Part shown: piece by piece, positions 27,994 to 36,183 of the stretch
How positions within the stretch are numbered: position 1 is the stretch's first letter
Layout: the number at the start of each line of letters is the position of its first letter
Source of the DNA: HTCC2207 sp002685195
GTDB taxonomy: Bacteria; Pseudomonadota; Gammaproteobacteria; Pseudomonadales; Porticoccaceae
Assembly (NCBI GenBank): GCA_051201675.1
Contig: CP179212.1
Span: 2,170,001-2,234,000 of the forward strand
Direction: 5' to 3'
Length of the DNA: 64,000 bases
Made by a program: the position numbers and the translations under genes
The notes under the pieces: generated by a model
Database searches by the model: none
Seen by the model: the letters and a program-made list of their open reading frames with translations, nothing else
What the model was told of the DNA's origin: nothing

Positions 27994-28746
27994 TCACCAG
28001 TCTATGGCTTGGCCGTTCCAGTCCAGATAAGACAATTCACCATCAACCACCGCTTCGTCCATAATCATAGCTAACCTCTCAGCCACAAAGGACGAAGTGA
28101 AAAGTTTATCTTTCGGGACTGCCGCTTGGAAAGGTTTTGATAACTCTGTGTCAGTGGTACCGGGATGGAAAGCAATAAGTTTGACATTTTTAGCCCGTCG
28201 CCCATATTCGATAGCCGCTGTTTTCAAGATCATATTAAGCGCAGACTTAGACGCTCGGTAAGCATACCAACCGCCTAGATGATTATCACCGATACTGCCC
28301 ACTCTTGCGCTCAAAGCCGCCACAATACAATCATTAGAGCCCTTGAGAACTTTCATTAATGACTTTAGCCAGAGTGCTGGCACCACTGCATTGGCTTGAA
28401 AAATAGCCTGAAGTGCAGACTCGCTTATGTCCTCCAACCGCTTCTCAGGCCAATATGTGTTCGAATGTAGGACTCCATGACATATACAAACTCTGCTGAA
28501 CTTGCCTGCGTGCGGCTCAAGCATCGATAGAACTTCATCTAGGGCGGCTTCGCTGTAGTCGCTCTTTACCCAAATCAACTTATCTCCAATGCCGTTTGCG
28601 GGATATTCGACCCTAGCTTTTTCGGAGCGACTAACTGCCACAACCTTATCAATGGCTGGATCATTGAGAAATTCCGCTACCAATGATGACCCCAAACCAC
28701 CACTAGCTCCTGTGACTAGAGCAAAATTAAAATAGTGAGCGCTCAC
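27994..28746 (-). CDS. Short-chain dehydrogenase/reductase, C-factor-like
   Basis: NAD(P)-dependent oxidoreductase of about 250 residues; substrate unknown. The Rossmann start is ALVTGASGGLGSSLVAEFL, and the catalytic pair is seen in GGWYAYRASKSALN (YxxxK), with the helping serine in ALSARVGSIG. GTG at 28746 is preferred because it overlaps the stop of the upstream DUF393 gene (GTGA) and follows a GGAAAGGTGG site. It is the last gene of a three-gene unit facing away from the DASH photolyase. Confidence 0.85.
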   Translation of the reverse strand: MSAHYFNFALVTGASGGLGSSLVAEFLNDPAIDKVVAVSRSEKARVEYPANGIGDKLIWVKSDYSEAALDEVLSMLEPHAGKFSRVCICHGVLHSNTYWPEKRLEDISESALQAIFQANAVVPALWLKSLMKVLKGSNDCIVAALSARVGSIGDNHLGGWYAYRASKSALNMILKTAAIEYGRRAKNVKLIAFHPGTTDTELSKPFQAAVPKDKLFTSSFVAERLAMIMDEAVVDGELSYLDWNGQAIDW

Positions 28747-29144
28747 TTTACCACCTTTCCGCTTACACATGGCTCACAGACTGGTTCGCTTGTGATCAGC
28801 GCAGAGATACGATGGCGGTATCTGGCAAAGATTAAATATACCCCTTTAGCTATCACGCTAACTATTGGCCAACGAAGAATTGCCACCCAATGACGTTTTC
28901 CAACTAAGGACCACGCTAAATAGGTAACATCTAGCCCTAAGATAACTTCTCCATCTGGTAACTGTCCGTGGAGAATGCGATCTGCCTCTTGCTGGCAAAT
29001 ATGAGGAAAGTGCTCTTTAAAATCTGGAGCATGGATGTTCTCAAAGGCTATCTTTTGGTGTTTATCAAGCTTCTTGAGATGCGTAATTTCCGCTGCGCAC
29101 AACGGGCAAGTCGCGTCATAAAATAAAATTAGTTCTTGATTCAT
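28743..29144 (-). CDS. DUF393 thiol-disulfide oxidoreductase-like (DCC) protein
   Basis: A 133-residue protein of the DCC/DUF393 family, with FYDATCPLCAAEITHLKKLD at residues 8-27 (C15 and C18 in a CPLC redox-like motif). A conserved IHAPDF stretch and a C-terminal hydrophobic helix around WPIVSVIAKGVYLIFARYRH follow. A second pair, CEPCVSG, lies at the end. Family function is unproven. The ATG follows directly after the DUF3429 stop and the stop overlaps the SDR start, so all three are one transcript. Confidence 0.82.
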   Translation of the reverse strand: MNQELILFYDATCPLCAAEITHLKKLDKHQKIAFENIHAPDFKEHFPHICQQEADRILHGQLPDGEVILGLDVTYLAWSLVGKRHWVAILRWPIVSVIAKGVYLIFARYRHRISALITSEPVCEPCVSGKVVK

Positions 29145-29651
29145 TTAAAGCTCGTCAATCATTAAATAAAGAGTAGTCCAATGCAAAAAAACTACGACGG
29201 AGGTCAGGATGATTCGCAAATTCCAATAGCCTCGACTTGATGTTTTGAGCGTGCCTTCGACCCCCAAAATTCCCAAATAGCCCGCTGCTAGAAGAGCGAC
29301 AGCAAGAACAGAAAGAAACTGGGAGATGTGTATGACTGTCAAGGACACCCATGCTAATAAAGATGTTAGGTTAGTAAAAATCAAGACTGCAGCAGAACGT
29401 CTGTTTGGCGGCAAGGACTCCCATTTTCCCCATAAGGTTCCGGCTAAAAAGCTCAGGATGATAGCGCTGTAGGCCAAAAATACATAGGGTGCATAAAGTC
29501 CAAAAATACTTGCGCTTTGCAACCCACCACCCGACCAGGCTCCGCTCACCATGCGACCCACGCTTACGATGAAGGGCACCAGACCGATGCTACCTAGTAA
29601 GCATAATACGGTGAATAAGTTTGTCGGTTTTTCAGGTGTTGTCAAAGCCAT
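29145..29651 (-). CDS. DUF3429-type integral membrane protein
   Basis: A 168-residue inner-membrane protein with five predicted hydrophobic segments and the conserved-looking stretch LAYSAIILSFLAGTLWG, characteristic of DUF3429. Function unknown. It is the first gene of the operon divergent from the photolyase gene, and the 127 bases between them must hold both promoters. Proteins of this type recur beside photolyases in marine gammaproteobacteria, which suggests, without proving, a role in light response. Confidence 0.72.
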   Translation of the reverse strand: MALTTPEKPTNLFTVLCLLGSIGLVPFIVSVGRMVSGAWSGGGLQSASIFGLYAPYVFLAYSAIILSFLAGTLWGKWESLPPNRRSAAVLIFTNLTSLLAWVSLTVIHISQFLSVLAVALLAAGYLGILGVEGTLKTSSRGYWNLRIILTSVVVFLHWTTLYLMIDEL

Positions 29652-29778
29652 TGGTTATCCTCTGAATATCTACGCTCTAATTTGAGACTTAGATTAGACA
29701 GCATGGATTTTAAAAGGATCTAAGAGTTGGGGCATTGCGTACAACTTTTAACCCAGCTCAAAGGAATGGCTAAACCGA

Positions 29779-31089
29779 ATGGTTAAAACCGGACTTTATA
29801 TATTCTCAAACGATCTCCGCCTCGATGATAATCCAGCCCTGCGCTTGGCGGCTTCTGAAATGGAGCAGCTAATTTGTTGCTACATTCATGATGACACTCC
29901 TTCCAGTGAAGTACGTCAAGGAGGTGTCGATCGGTCCGATCATCGCAACCAATTCCTCCATGAATCCTTGGTTGCGCTAGATAGTAACCTCCAAAATTAT
30001 GGACATCGCCTTGTCTTTCGGAAGCAATCGCTAACTGATGCCGCGGCCGAACTAATCCGCCTGCACAACGTTTCTGATATTTATGGATCGTTCAATGCAG
30101 GGAGGCATTTAAGCCGCCAATGGAATGAGTTAAGGAAAGAGCATCCAACTGTTTCGTTCCAACAACGGCATAGTCACACCATATTTAAACCAGAGGATTT
30201 ACCATTCACCGTTGACTCTCTGCCGTTCACGTTCTCAAAGTTCCGGAGACAAGTAGAAGATTTACTAGTTGACTTTCCTGCCCCCAAACCAAAGGCTTTG
30301 CCTCCCCCCCCTGAGAATCTGTCTAAAGAAAAGTCGGTTCCCAGCCTCCGTGATGTAACTCCCAGTAGCTACTTTACTGGCGGCGAGAATATTGGTTGGG
30401 CTCACGTTAATGAATATTTCAACAAGGGTTTGGCGAGCACTTATAAGGCTACTCGTAACGGCCTCGACGGCATGGACTACTCGACGAAGTTCTCACCATG
30501 GTTAGCCAATGGCTGCGTTTCAGTAAAGTCAGTAATAGCAAGACTGAAACTCTACGAACGACATGTTGAGCAAAATGAATCAACCTACTGGATCTATTTC
30601 GAGCTCCTTTGGCGAGAATATTTCCAGTGGTACGCCTACCGACATAAAGATCGACTTTTCGATTTTTCTGGAATTTCGTTAATCAAGCCCCAGACGAGCT
30701 TTTACGCAGAGCGTTATCAAAAATGGTGCCATGGCAATACACCATTTCCAATTATCAATGCACTGATGAAACAGCTAAATTCCACAGGGTATATGTCCAA
30801 CCGCGGGCGGCAGCTCATTGCTAGCTGTTTTGTCCACGAACTGAGCCTCGATTGGCGCTATGGTGCTGCTTACCTCGAGCAACATCTAATCGATTACGAT
30901 GAAGCTTCCAATTGGGGAAATTGGCAGTATTTAGCTGGGGTAGGTGCAGATCCAAAGGGCCATAGAAAATTTGATTTACACAAACAAACTGAAATTTATG
31001 ACCCTGATGGAGAGTTCGTAAAGCGCTGGGCGGGAAATCAGGCTGACAGTGAATTAGATTCAGTTGACGCAACAGATTGGCCTGTTTAG
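29779..31089 (+). CDS. DASH-type cryptochrome/photolyase
   Basis: Flavoprotein of 436 residues in the cryptochrome-DASH branch, which repairs pyrimidine dimers in single-stranded DNA using blue light. The N-terminal antenna-binding domain begins LYIFSNDLRLDDNPAL. The FAD domain carries YKATRNGLDGMDYSTKFSPWLA, STYWIYFELLWREYFQW, NRGRQLIASCFVHEL and IDYDEASNWGNWQYLAGVGADPKGHRKFD, the order and wording of DASH proteins. It is divergent from DUF3429 and sits before proteorhodopsin. Distinguishing DASH from class I photolyase rests on these motifs. Confidence 0.88.
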   Translation: MVKTGLYIFSNDLRLDDNPALRLAASEMEQLICCYIHDDTPSSEVRQGGVDRSDHRNQFLHESLVALDSNLQNYGHRLVFRKQSLTDAAAELIRLHNVSDIYGSFNAGRHLSRQWNELRKEHPTVSFQQRHSHTIFKPEDLPFTVDSLPFTFSKFRRQVEDLLVDFPAPKPKALPPPPENLSKEKSVPSLRDVTPSSYFTGGENIGWAHVNEYFNKGLASTYKATRNGLDGMDYSTKFSPWLANGCVSVKSVIARLKLYERHVEQNESTYWIYFELLWREYFQWYAYRHKDRLFDFSGISLIKPQTSFYAERYQKWCHGNTPFPIINALMKQLNSTGYMSNRGRQLIASCFVHELSLDWRYGAAYLEQHLIDYDEASNWGNWQYLAGVGADPKGHRKFDLHKQTEIYDPDGEFVKRWAGNQADSELDSVDATDWPV

Positions 31090-31113
31090 CAAAAACGTGC
31101 AACGCAAAATTTT

Positions 31114-31134
31114 AAATTCACATTTGAATTTTTT
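31114..31134 (+). terminator. Weak AT-rich hairpin after photolyase
   Basis: AAATTCA, loop CATT, TGAATTT, then further T residues, 24 bases after the stop. The stem is perfect but nearly all A-T, so termination would be weak. Confidence 0.35.
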
Positions 31135-31288
31135 AAGAGGAAAAATGGCGTAAAAATAGGCTGACCACAGAGTTCTGAATCACTCTCAACCCAATTTTTA
31201 GGTTATCTTGGTGTCTAAATAGCGTAACTTTCGTTTTTTTGTGACTGATAGAAATACATTGGTATTTAAGTCTATTTAGTGTTCTATT

Positions 31289-31329
31289 AATGTTTTCGTT
31301 TTTGATACTGCATTGAAAACAAAAACATT
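31289..31329. repeat. 14-base imperfect inverted repeat upstream of proteorhodopsin
   Basis: AATGTTTTCGTTTT (31289-31302), 13-base loop, AAAACAAAAACATT (31316-31329). Thirteen of fourteen positions pair and T residues follow. It could be a late terminator for photolyase read-through or a protein-binding site 240 bases before the opsin start. Confidence 0.5.
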
Positions 31330-31518
31330 TTTAATTAAATATGTATAAGCTAGAAATCACCCCTTTTATCCAATTTATACTGTAATACTAGATTAAAATT
31401 GAGCTCAAATGCGTCATAGTTTGCACTTTGAATAAAAAAACGATAAATTCAACGCATCAGATGATCAAAAATTTTGCATTTCATGAGATTCTGTACTACG
31501 CGGTGAGGGGTGCTCGCC

Positions 31519-31547
31519 TTCTGGGAAGTATGCCCGCGCTATATAAT
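31519..31547 (+). promoter_or_regulatory. Possible proteorhodopsin promoter
   Basis: A perfect TATAAT at 31542-31547 lies 24 bases before the opsin ATG. At 17 bases upstream the -35 position reads TTCTGG, a poor match, so an activator or a second promoter further up is possible. Confidence 0.35.
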
Positions 31548-31570
31548 TACAAATAATAAGGGTTTCTATA

Positions 31571-32260
31571 ATGAGTAATAATCTAAGTTCCGGCGATTAT
31601 GTCGGCATGTCCTTTTGGTTGATCTCTATGGCTCTAGTTGCTGCTACGGCTTTCTTCTTCCTTGAGCGCGATCGTGTTGCGGGCAAGTGGAAGACGTCCT
31701 TGACAGTTTCTGGTTTAGTGACGTTGATCGCCGCAGTGCACTACTTTTACATGCGTGATGTGTGGGTAGCTACTGGTACGTCTCCAACTGAATTCAGATA
31801 CATCGATTGGCTCCTAACAGTGCCGTTGTTGATGGTGGAATTCTATTTAATCATGTCTGCAGTAGGTAAGGTTCCTGCACGCGTGTTCTGGAATCTGCTA
31901 GGTGGTACGACCGCTATGCTAATCCTTGGCTACATGGGTGAGACTGGTGCGATGGATGTCACTATGGCATTCGCCCTATCAATGCTAGCTTGGTTTTATG
32001 TCATTTGGTACATCATTAAGGGCGAGGCCAGCCAGGTTAATGCAAGTCTTGCTAATCCAAATGTCCAGAAGGCCTACAAGACTATGACTCTTTTAGTGAC
32101 GGTTGGGTGGGCAATTTATCCTCTTGGCTACTTCATGGGTTATATCGGAGGCGGAGCGGATGCTGGAACAATGAACCTGATATACAACTTGGCTGATTTC
32201 TGGAATAAGATTGGCTTTGGTATCGTTATCTGGGCAGCTGCAGTAGCTGATTCAGAGTAA
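31571..32260 (+). CDS. Green-tuned proteorhodopsin (light-driven proton pump)
   Basis: Seven-helix retinal protein of 229 residues. Compared with the SAR86 green proteorhodopsin all key residues are present at a constant offset of 18: proton acceptor D79 (D97), donor E90 (E108), H57 (H75), R76 (R94), D209 (D227) and Schiff-base lysine K213 (K231). The tuning position is L87 (L105), predicting green absorption. The core reads RYIDWLLTVPLLMVEFYLIM. There is no N-terminal signal peptide and an in-frame stop nine codons upstream excludes a longer start; most described proteorhodopsins have one. An AAGGG ribosome site precedes the ATG. Confidence 0.97.
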   Translation: MSNNLSSGDYVGMSFWLISMALVAATAFFFLERDRVAGKWKTSLTVSGLVTLIAAVHYFYMRDVWVATGTSPTEFRYIDWLLTVPLLMVEFYLIMSAVGKVPARVFWNLLGGTTAMLILGYMGETGAMDVTMAFALSMLAWFYVIWYIIKGEASQVNASLANPNVQKAYKTMTLLVTVGWAIYPLGYFMGYIGGGADAGTMNLIYNLADFWNKIGFGIVIWAAAVADSE

Positions 32261-32282
32261 GTTTACTTGCTGAACTGAAAGT

Positions 32283-32312
32283 AAAGAGCCAGTATTTCTG
32301 GCTCTTTCTTTC
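32283..32312 (+). terminator. Strong terminator between proteorhodopsin and crtE
   Basis: Perfect ten-base stem AAAGAGCCAG (32283-32292), loop TATTT, CTGGCTCTTT (32298-32307), followed by CTTTCT. It sits 22 bases after the opsin stop and should end most opsin transcripts before the retinal-pathway genes. Confidence 0.85.
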
Positions 32313-32383
32313 TCAAGTTAAATCCGCTTTTGGTAACCGAAGAATGTTGCCGATGGAAATTACAAGAACATAGGGTACAAGAA

Positions 32384-33352
32384 ATGTCCCCAGTAGAGTC
32401 AATATCACAGGGGTTACAAGGATCATCACAACTTGATGACCTGTTCCAAAGAGAGATGCCTCAGTCAGATAACAGTTTGTTTGATGCGGTTCGGTATCAC
32501 TTCCAAAATCCTGGTAAAAACTTTAGAGCAAAATTAGCACTAACAAGTGGCACTGCTCTTCATTTAAATTCTCAAGATTCTTTGCATTGGGCAGCGGCTT
32601 GCGAGCTTCTCCATAATGCATCACTTATACACGATGATATTAGCGACGCCAGTACGCACCGGCGTGGTCAGACTAGTATTCATCATCAGTTCGGTTCAGA
32701 TATGGCCCTCTGCCTTGGTGACTGGATGGTAGCTAAAGCATTTGAACTAGCGGCACGTCATTCAATACATGGTGGTAAACTGGTCAGCCTTTTAGCTAAT
32801 GCGATGCAGGAAACCTGTAGTGGGCAGATATCTGACATCAATCAACGCCAGTGCGCCACAGTATCCGCCTGGAAAGATATTGCCAAGGGTAAGACAAGCC
32901 CACTTCTGCTGGCTCCAATCAAAGGTGCAGCTATCATCGCTCAGTTGAAAGACAGCCTGCATAATTTAGAGCGATTAGTTGGGTTCTGTGGTCTGGCCTA
33001 CCAAGGTCGCAATGATATAAATGACATTGTCCCTTCAAGCCATAGATCTAGTGATCTTGACGGCCGTAAGCCCAACCTGGTTATTAGTATTTACGGTAAT
33101 CTTGATTCAGGTAACAGAGAGCTTTTCTCTCAATGGTACTCCTCGGAGGATGTCAGTCGTGTAAGTCACTGGCAAAAAAATATAGCCTCTAGCGATGCCA
33201 TTTTGCGCGCCAATGAATTAGTGGAACACTGGCTAGCTGAGGCCGATGTATTGGTGTCATTAATTCCTTCGGAACTAAGATTCATCTCCCAGGGGCTGGT
33301 TGAATCTGTAAAACAAACAGCAACACTTGAATCCCAAGACCAGATAGCCTAG
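32384..33352 (+). CDS. crtE: Geranylgeranyl diphosphate synthase CrtE
   Basis: trans-Prenyltransferase making the C20 precursor of carotenoids. ATG at 32384 (AGGG nine bases upstream, 322 residues) is preferred over TTG 32330. The first aspartate motif is intact, LIHDDISDASTHRRG. The second, normally DDxxD, reads GRNDINDI: the first aspartate is asparagine. The following LDGRKPNLVIS replaces the usual GKxT loop. Position as first gene after proteorhodopsin and before crtB makes the role clear; the altered second motif may affect rate or chain length. Confidence 0.88.
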   Translation: MSPVESISQGLQGSSQLDDLFQREMPQSDNSLFDAVRYHFQNPGKNFRAKLALTSGTALHLNSQDSLHWAAACELLHNASLIHDDISDASTHRRGQTSIHHQFGSDMALCLGDWMVAKAFELAARHSIHGGKLVSLLANAMQETCSGQISDINQRQCATVSAWKDIAKGKTSPLLLAPIKGAAIIAQLKDSLHNLERLVGFCGLAYQGRNDINDIVPSSHRSSDLDGRKPNLVISIYGNLDSGNRELFSQWYSSEDVSRVSHWQKNIASSDAILRANELVEHWLAEADVLVSLIPSELRFISQGLVESVKQTATLESQDQIA

Positions 33353-33361
33353 CCTTCAACC

Positions 33362-34270
33362 ATGAAAAACCCGCAGCCCCTCAAGGTACTAGCGCGGCAT
33401 GGCAAATCATTCTATTGGGCTAGTTTCTTCCTTGGCTCTACATTGGCAGATCGCGCGGCTCGACTCTACGAATTTTGCCGATTTGTTGATGATTTAGCTG
33501 ATGGCGACTTACCAAATCGACAAGAGACTCTTAAAGATATTAAAGCAAGTCTCATTTCCAATGTTGATACAAATTCAGTAACAGCTATACCAGAGTTGGT
33601 TAGCTTTTTAGACTTAGCTCAACATAATAATATCCCTTTAAACGCGGCCAAAGAGTTGCTAGATGGCATGTTACAAGATCAACAAAAAACTGAAGTTAAA
33701 ACCGAGGCAGAGTTACTGCGTTATTGTCATGCTGTTGCTGGCACAGTGGGGCTAATGATGTGCCGTATATTAAACTGCAAGCAAGAAAGAGCTGATAGCT
33801 TTGCCATTGATTTAGGGATTGCTATGCAGTTAACTAATATCTCCAGAGACGTTTTAGAGGATGCACAGATGGGCAGACGTTATCTTCCTGCAAGTTGGTT
33901 CGAGCAGAAGATTACTATCGAAGATATCGCACAACAATCTCTGCACTGCAAACAGCCAGTATCAGATGCTATCACACGTTTACTGACTCTTTCAGAGCAA
34001 TACTATGCCAGTGCTTTATTGGGTATCCGACTATTACCATTTCGATCAAGGTTAGCTATTGCAATCGCCCTGCGGGTCTACCGCCAAATTGGGTGGGTTG
34101 TGCGCAGGAATAGATTTGCATGGTGGAAGGGGCGAGTAATGGTGGGAAAGACAGAGAAAATTTTACTTAGTTTTCGTAGTCTCACGGAGCTACTGCCCAG
34201 ACACGTACCCGATCATAAGGCTAGCCTCCATAAGCCATTACTAGGACTAGCCGGTGTCCACGGTCACTAA
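33362..34270 (+). CDS. crtB: Phytoene synthase CrtB
   Basis: Joins two GGPP molecules head-to-head to phytoene. The 302 residues show FYWASFFLG at the start, the first aspartate motif YEFCRFVDDLADGD and the second TNISRDVLEDAQMGRRYLP, both complete. The start is nine bases after the crtE stop, and the last 17 bases overlap crtY, so the genes are co-transcribed and probably coupled. Confidence 0.95.
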   Translation: MKNPQPLKVLARHGKSFYWASFFLGSTLADRAARLYEFCRFVDDLADGDLPNRQETLKDIKASLISNVDTNSVTAIPELVSFLDLAQHNNIPLNAAKELLDGMLQDQQKTEVKTEAELLRYCHAVAGTVGLMMCRILNCKQERADSFAIDLGIAMQLTNISRDVLEDAQMGRRYLPASWFEQKITIEDIAQQSLHCKQPVSDAITRLLTLSEQYYASALLGIRLLPFRSRLAIAIALRVYRQIGWVVRRNRFAWWKGRVMVGKTEKILLSFRSLTELLPRHVPDHKASLHKPLLGLAGVHGH

Positions 34271-35378
34271 TATTGATATCGGCATTATCGGTGGTGGTAG
34301 TGCTGGCATCACGTTAGCCTCAAAACTATCTGCCCATCAATTAAACAAACATACAGTAGTATTTGAACCTAAGACCCCAGAACAACGAGAATGTTGTTGG
34401 AGCCTTTGGGCAACTTCCGAACAACGTGAACAATTTAAACACGCCATTCTAGGGAGTTGGAAAAAGTGGCGCCTAATTGATGAGTCGAAGGAAGTTTTAC
34501 TCAAAAGCCACGACTACCAATATACCTGCCTAAGTTCGGCAAAATACTTGCGTCACAACGAAGAAAGTCTTGCCGGAAAGGTAAGTCTTCAGAGAACATC
34601 AGTAGATAATCTAACATTTTCCTCTGAATTACATCGTTTTGAAGTGGCAGGAAACCAGTACTGCGCTAAAGAGGTTTTTGACAGTCGCCCGCCTCCAGTT
34701 TTAGAAGGTAGTCTGCAGCAGCACTTTTTAGGCTGGGAGATTCGGACTAAGCATCCTATCATGCACGCCGATACTGCCACACTAATGGATTTTAGAGTAG
34801 ATCAATCGAAAGGCCTACATTTCATCTATGCCTTGCCCTTCTCCTCAAACCATTTATTTGTAGAGTCAACAATGATCTCGAATAAAATAGAAGCTAAAGA
34901 ATGGTACCGAGACGCCATAACAGAATGGCTAACTCGTGAGGGTATCGAGATACGAGAGCAGCTTCGAGAAGAAGTTGGCGTTATTCCCATGCAAGAACCT
35001 CAAAAAAATATCTCTAGAGCTTCTACAATTGGTGGTGCCAGCGGAGCAGTGCGACTATCATCTGGTTATGCTTTTACCGCAATTCAAACCCAAATGACCA
35101 AGCTGACTGAGGGTATTGTCAAGGGTAATTACAAAGTACCCGTAGCTACATCTAGCCACCTTAATTTTATGGACAGAGTTTTTAATGATGTGCTGATTTC
35201 TAATCCAAGGTTAGGTGTAGATCTGTTTATGCGCACAGCGGAGGCACTAAAAGGGGATCAATTTGCTCATTTTATGCTTGGATCTGCAAGTCTTACCGGT
35301 TGGCTAAAAGTAATTACTGCCATGCCAAAATGGCCTTTCATTAAGGCAGTCTGGCGGCAGGTGCTTAGTCATGACTAG
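34254..35378 (+). CDS. crtY: Lycopene beta-cyclase CrtY
   Basis: Flavoprotein that closes both ends of lycopene to beta-carotene. The 374 residues begin at GTG inside the end of crtB. The dinucleotide-binding start is IGIIGGGSAGITLASKL, then CWSLWA and FDSRPP (the conserved DxRP-type motif), and a late GGASGAVRLSSGYAFTAIQ stretch. The stop overlaps the blh start by eight bases. Confidence 0.93.
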   Translation: MSTVTNIDIGIIGGGSAGITLASKLSAHQLNKHTVVFEPKTPEQRECCWSLWATSEQREQFKHAILGSWKKWRLIDESKEVLLKSHDYQYTCLSSAKYLRHNEESLAGKVSLQRTSVDNLTFSSELHRFEVAGNQYCAKEVFDSRPPPVLEGSLQQHFLGWEIRTKHPIMHADTATLMDFRVDQSKGLHFIYALPFSSNHLFVESTMISNKIEAKEWYRDAITEWLTREGIEIREQLREEVGVIPMQEPQKNISRASTIGGASGAVRLSSGYAFTAIQTQMTKLTEGIVKGNYKVPVATSSHLNFMDRVFNDVLISNPRLGVDLFMRTAEALKGDQFAHFMLGSASLTGWLKVITAMPKWPFIKAVWRQVLSHD

Positions 35379-36183
35379 TTATGATTACATCGCGATGGCT
35401 GCGATTCTATTAATCGGCGTTCCTCACGGCGGTTTGGATGGTGCAGTAGCGCGTCGTATTGGTTGGCCTATGTCTCCCTCGGGTTGGATCACTTTTCATT
35501 TGGCTTATATTCTAATAGCTATTTTTGTTATGGCCATTTGGTGGCTACTCCCCCTTACTAGTCTGGTAGCGTTCTTGATGATTTCAGGTCTTCACTTTGG
35601 TGCTAGCGACATTAAACATATCGATGAAATAGGCTCTAAGCGCTGGCTGCCTCTTATTGCGCACGGTGGATTGGTCCCAATAGCGATACCTGGCTTTCAA
35701 CCAGAGGCGGTGCTTCCTATTTTTACTATTCTAGTTGGAGAACAAAGCTCAGTCGTTTTATTAAAAATAATAAACCCATTATTTACAGCTTATTTAGCAG
35801 TAGTGACCGCTTACTCATTTTTTAGTTCTAAATACAGTTATTGGCGATCTTGTGCTGCTAATCTTGTCGCACTGCTCGTTTTGGCCTACTGGTTACCTCC
35901 GTTAATAAGTTTTGCGATCTACTTTTGCCTCTGGCATAGCCGATCGCACTACACGCGAATTTGGAAAAGTATCGAACTAAGCGATCGTCCACGCTGCATA
36001 ACAGAAACTATCGTCTACAGCATCTGCGCATGGTTCGTAGCAGTCGGTTTTTACTGGTACTTTCAAATGACACTCAACCAAGGTCTTATTGAAATAACAT
36101 TTATAGGGTTAGCCGCACTTACTGTGCCTCACATGTTGTTGGTGGATCTTGCGGACTCCAACTCTAATCGGTTCAAATTATGA
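35371..36183 (+). CDS. blh: Beta-carotene 15,15'-dioxygenase Blh
   Basis: Splits beta-carotene into two retinal molecules, the chromophore of the upstream rhodopsin. The 270-residue membrane protein has eight or so hydrophobic segments and the four histidines expected to hold iron: H19 (GVPHGGLD), H75 (SGLHFGASD), H189 and H193 (LWHSRSH). H253 in TVPHMLLVD is also conserved-looking. It overlaps crtY by eight bases and idi by four, so it lies inside the tight pathway operon. Confidence 0.95.
   Translation: MTSYDYIAMAAILLIGVPHGGLDGAVARRIGWPMSPSGWITFHLAYILIAIFVMAIWWLLPLTSLVAFLMISGLHFGASDIKHIDEIGSKRWLPLIAHGGLVPIAIPGFQPEAVLPIFTILVGEQSSVVLLKIINPLFTAYLAVVTAYSFFSSKYSYWRSCAANLVALLVLAYWLPPLISFAIYFCLWHSRSHYTRIWKSIELSDRPRCITETIVYSICAWFVAVGFYWYFQMTLNQGLIEITFIGLAALTVPHMLLVDLADSNSNRFKL

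Larger units (their letters stand above)
31090..31570. other. Long AT-rich leader region upstream of proteorhodopsin
   Basis: A 481-base stretch with no credible gene. It holds the weak hairpin at 31114-31134, an inverted repeat at 31289-31329, short repeats of TTTCGTTTTT (near 31230 and 31294), and a possible promoter just before the opsin gene. It is the longest non-coding gap in the window, and its length suggests layered control of proteorhodopsin expression. Confidence 0.6.

Noticed and set aside
29691..29721. AGATCC-N19-TAATCT as an ECF promoter for the DUF3429 operon
   Set aside because: One -35 mismatch, a 19-base spacer and a poor -10; kept only as a weak hint in the findings.
31460..31490. 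TGATCA upstream of proteorhodopsin as an ECF (ChrR-type) promoter
   Set aside because: At 16-19 bases downstream there is no TAAGA/TAAAA-like -10 box, and the -35 has a mismatch at its last base.
32330..32383. TTG start adding 18 residues to CrtE
   Set aside because: The extension is cysteine-rich and unlike CrtE N-termini, and ATG 32384 has a better-placed ribosome site.
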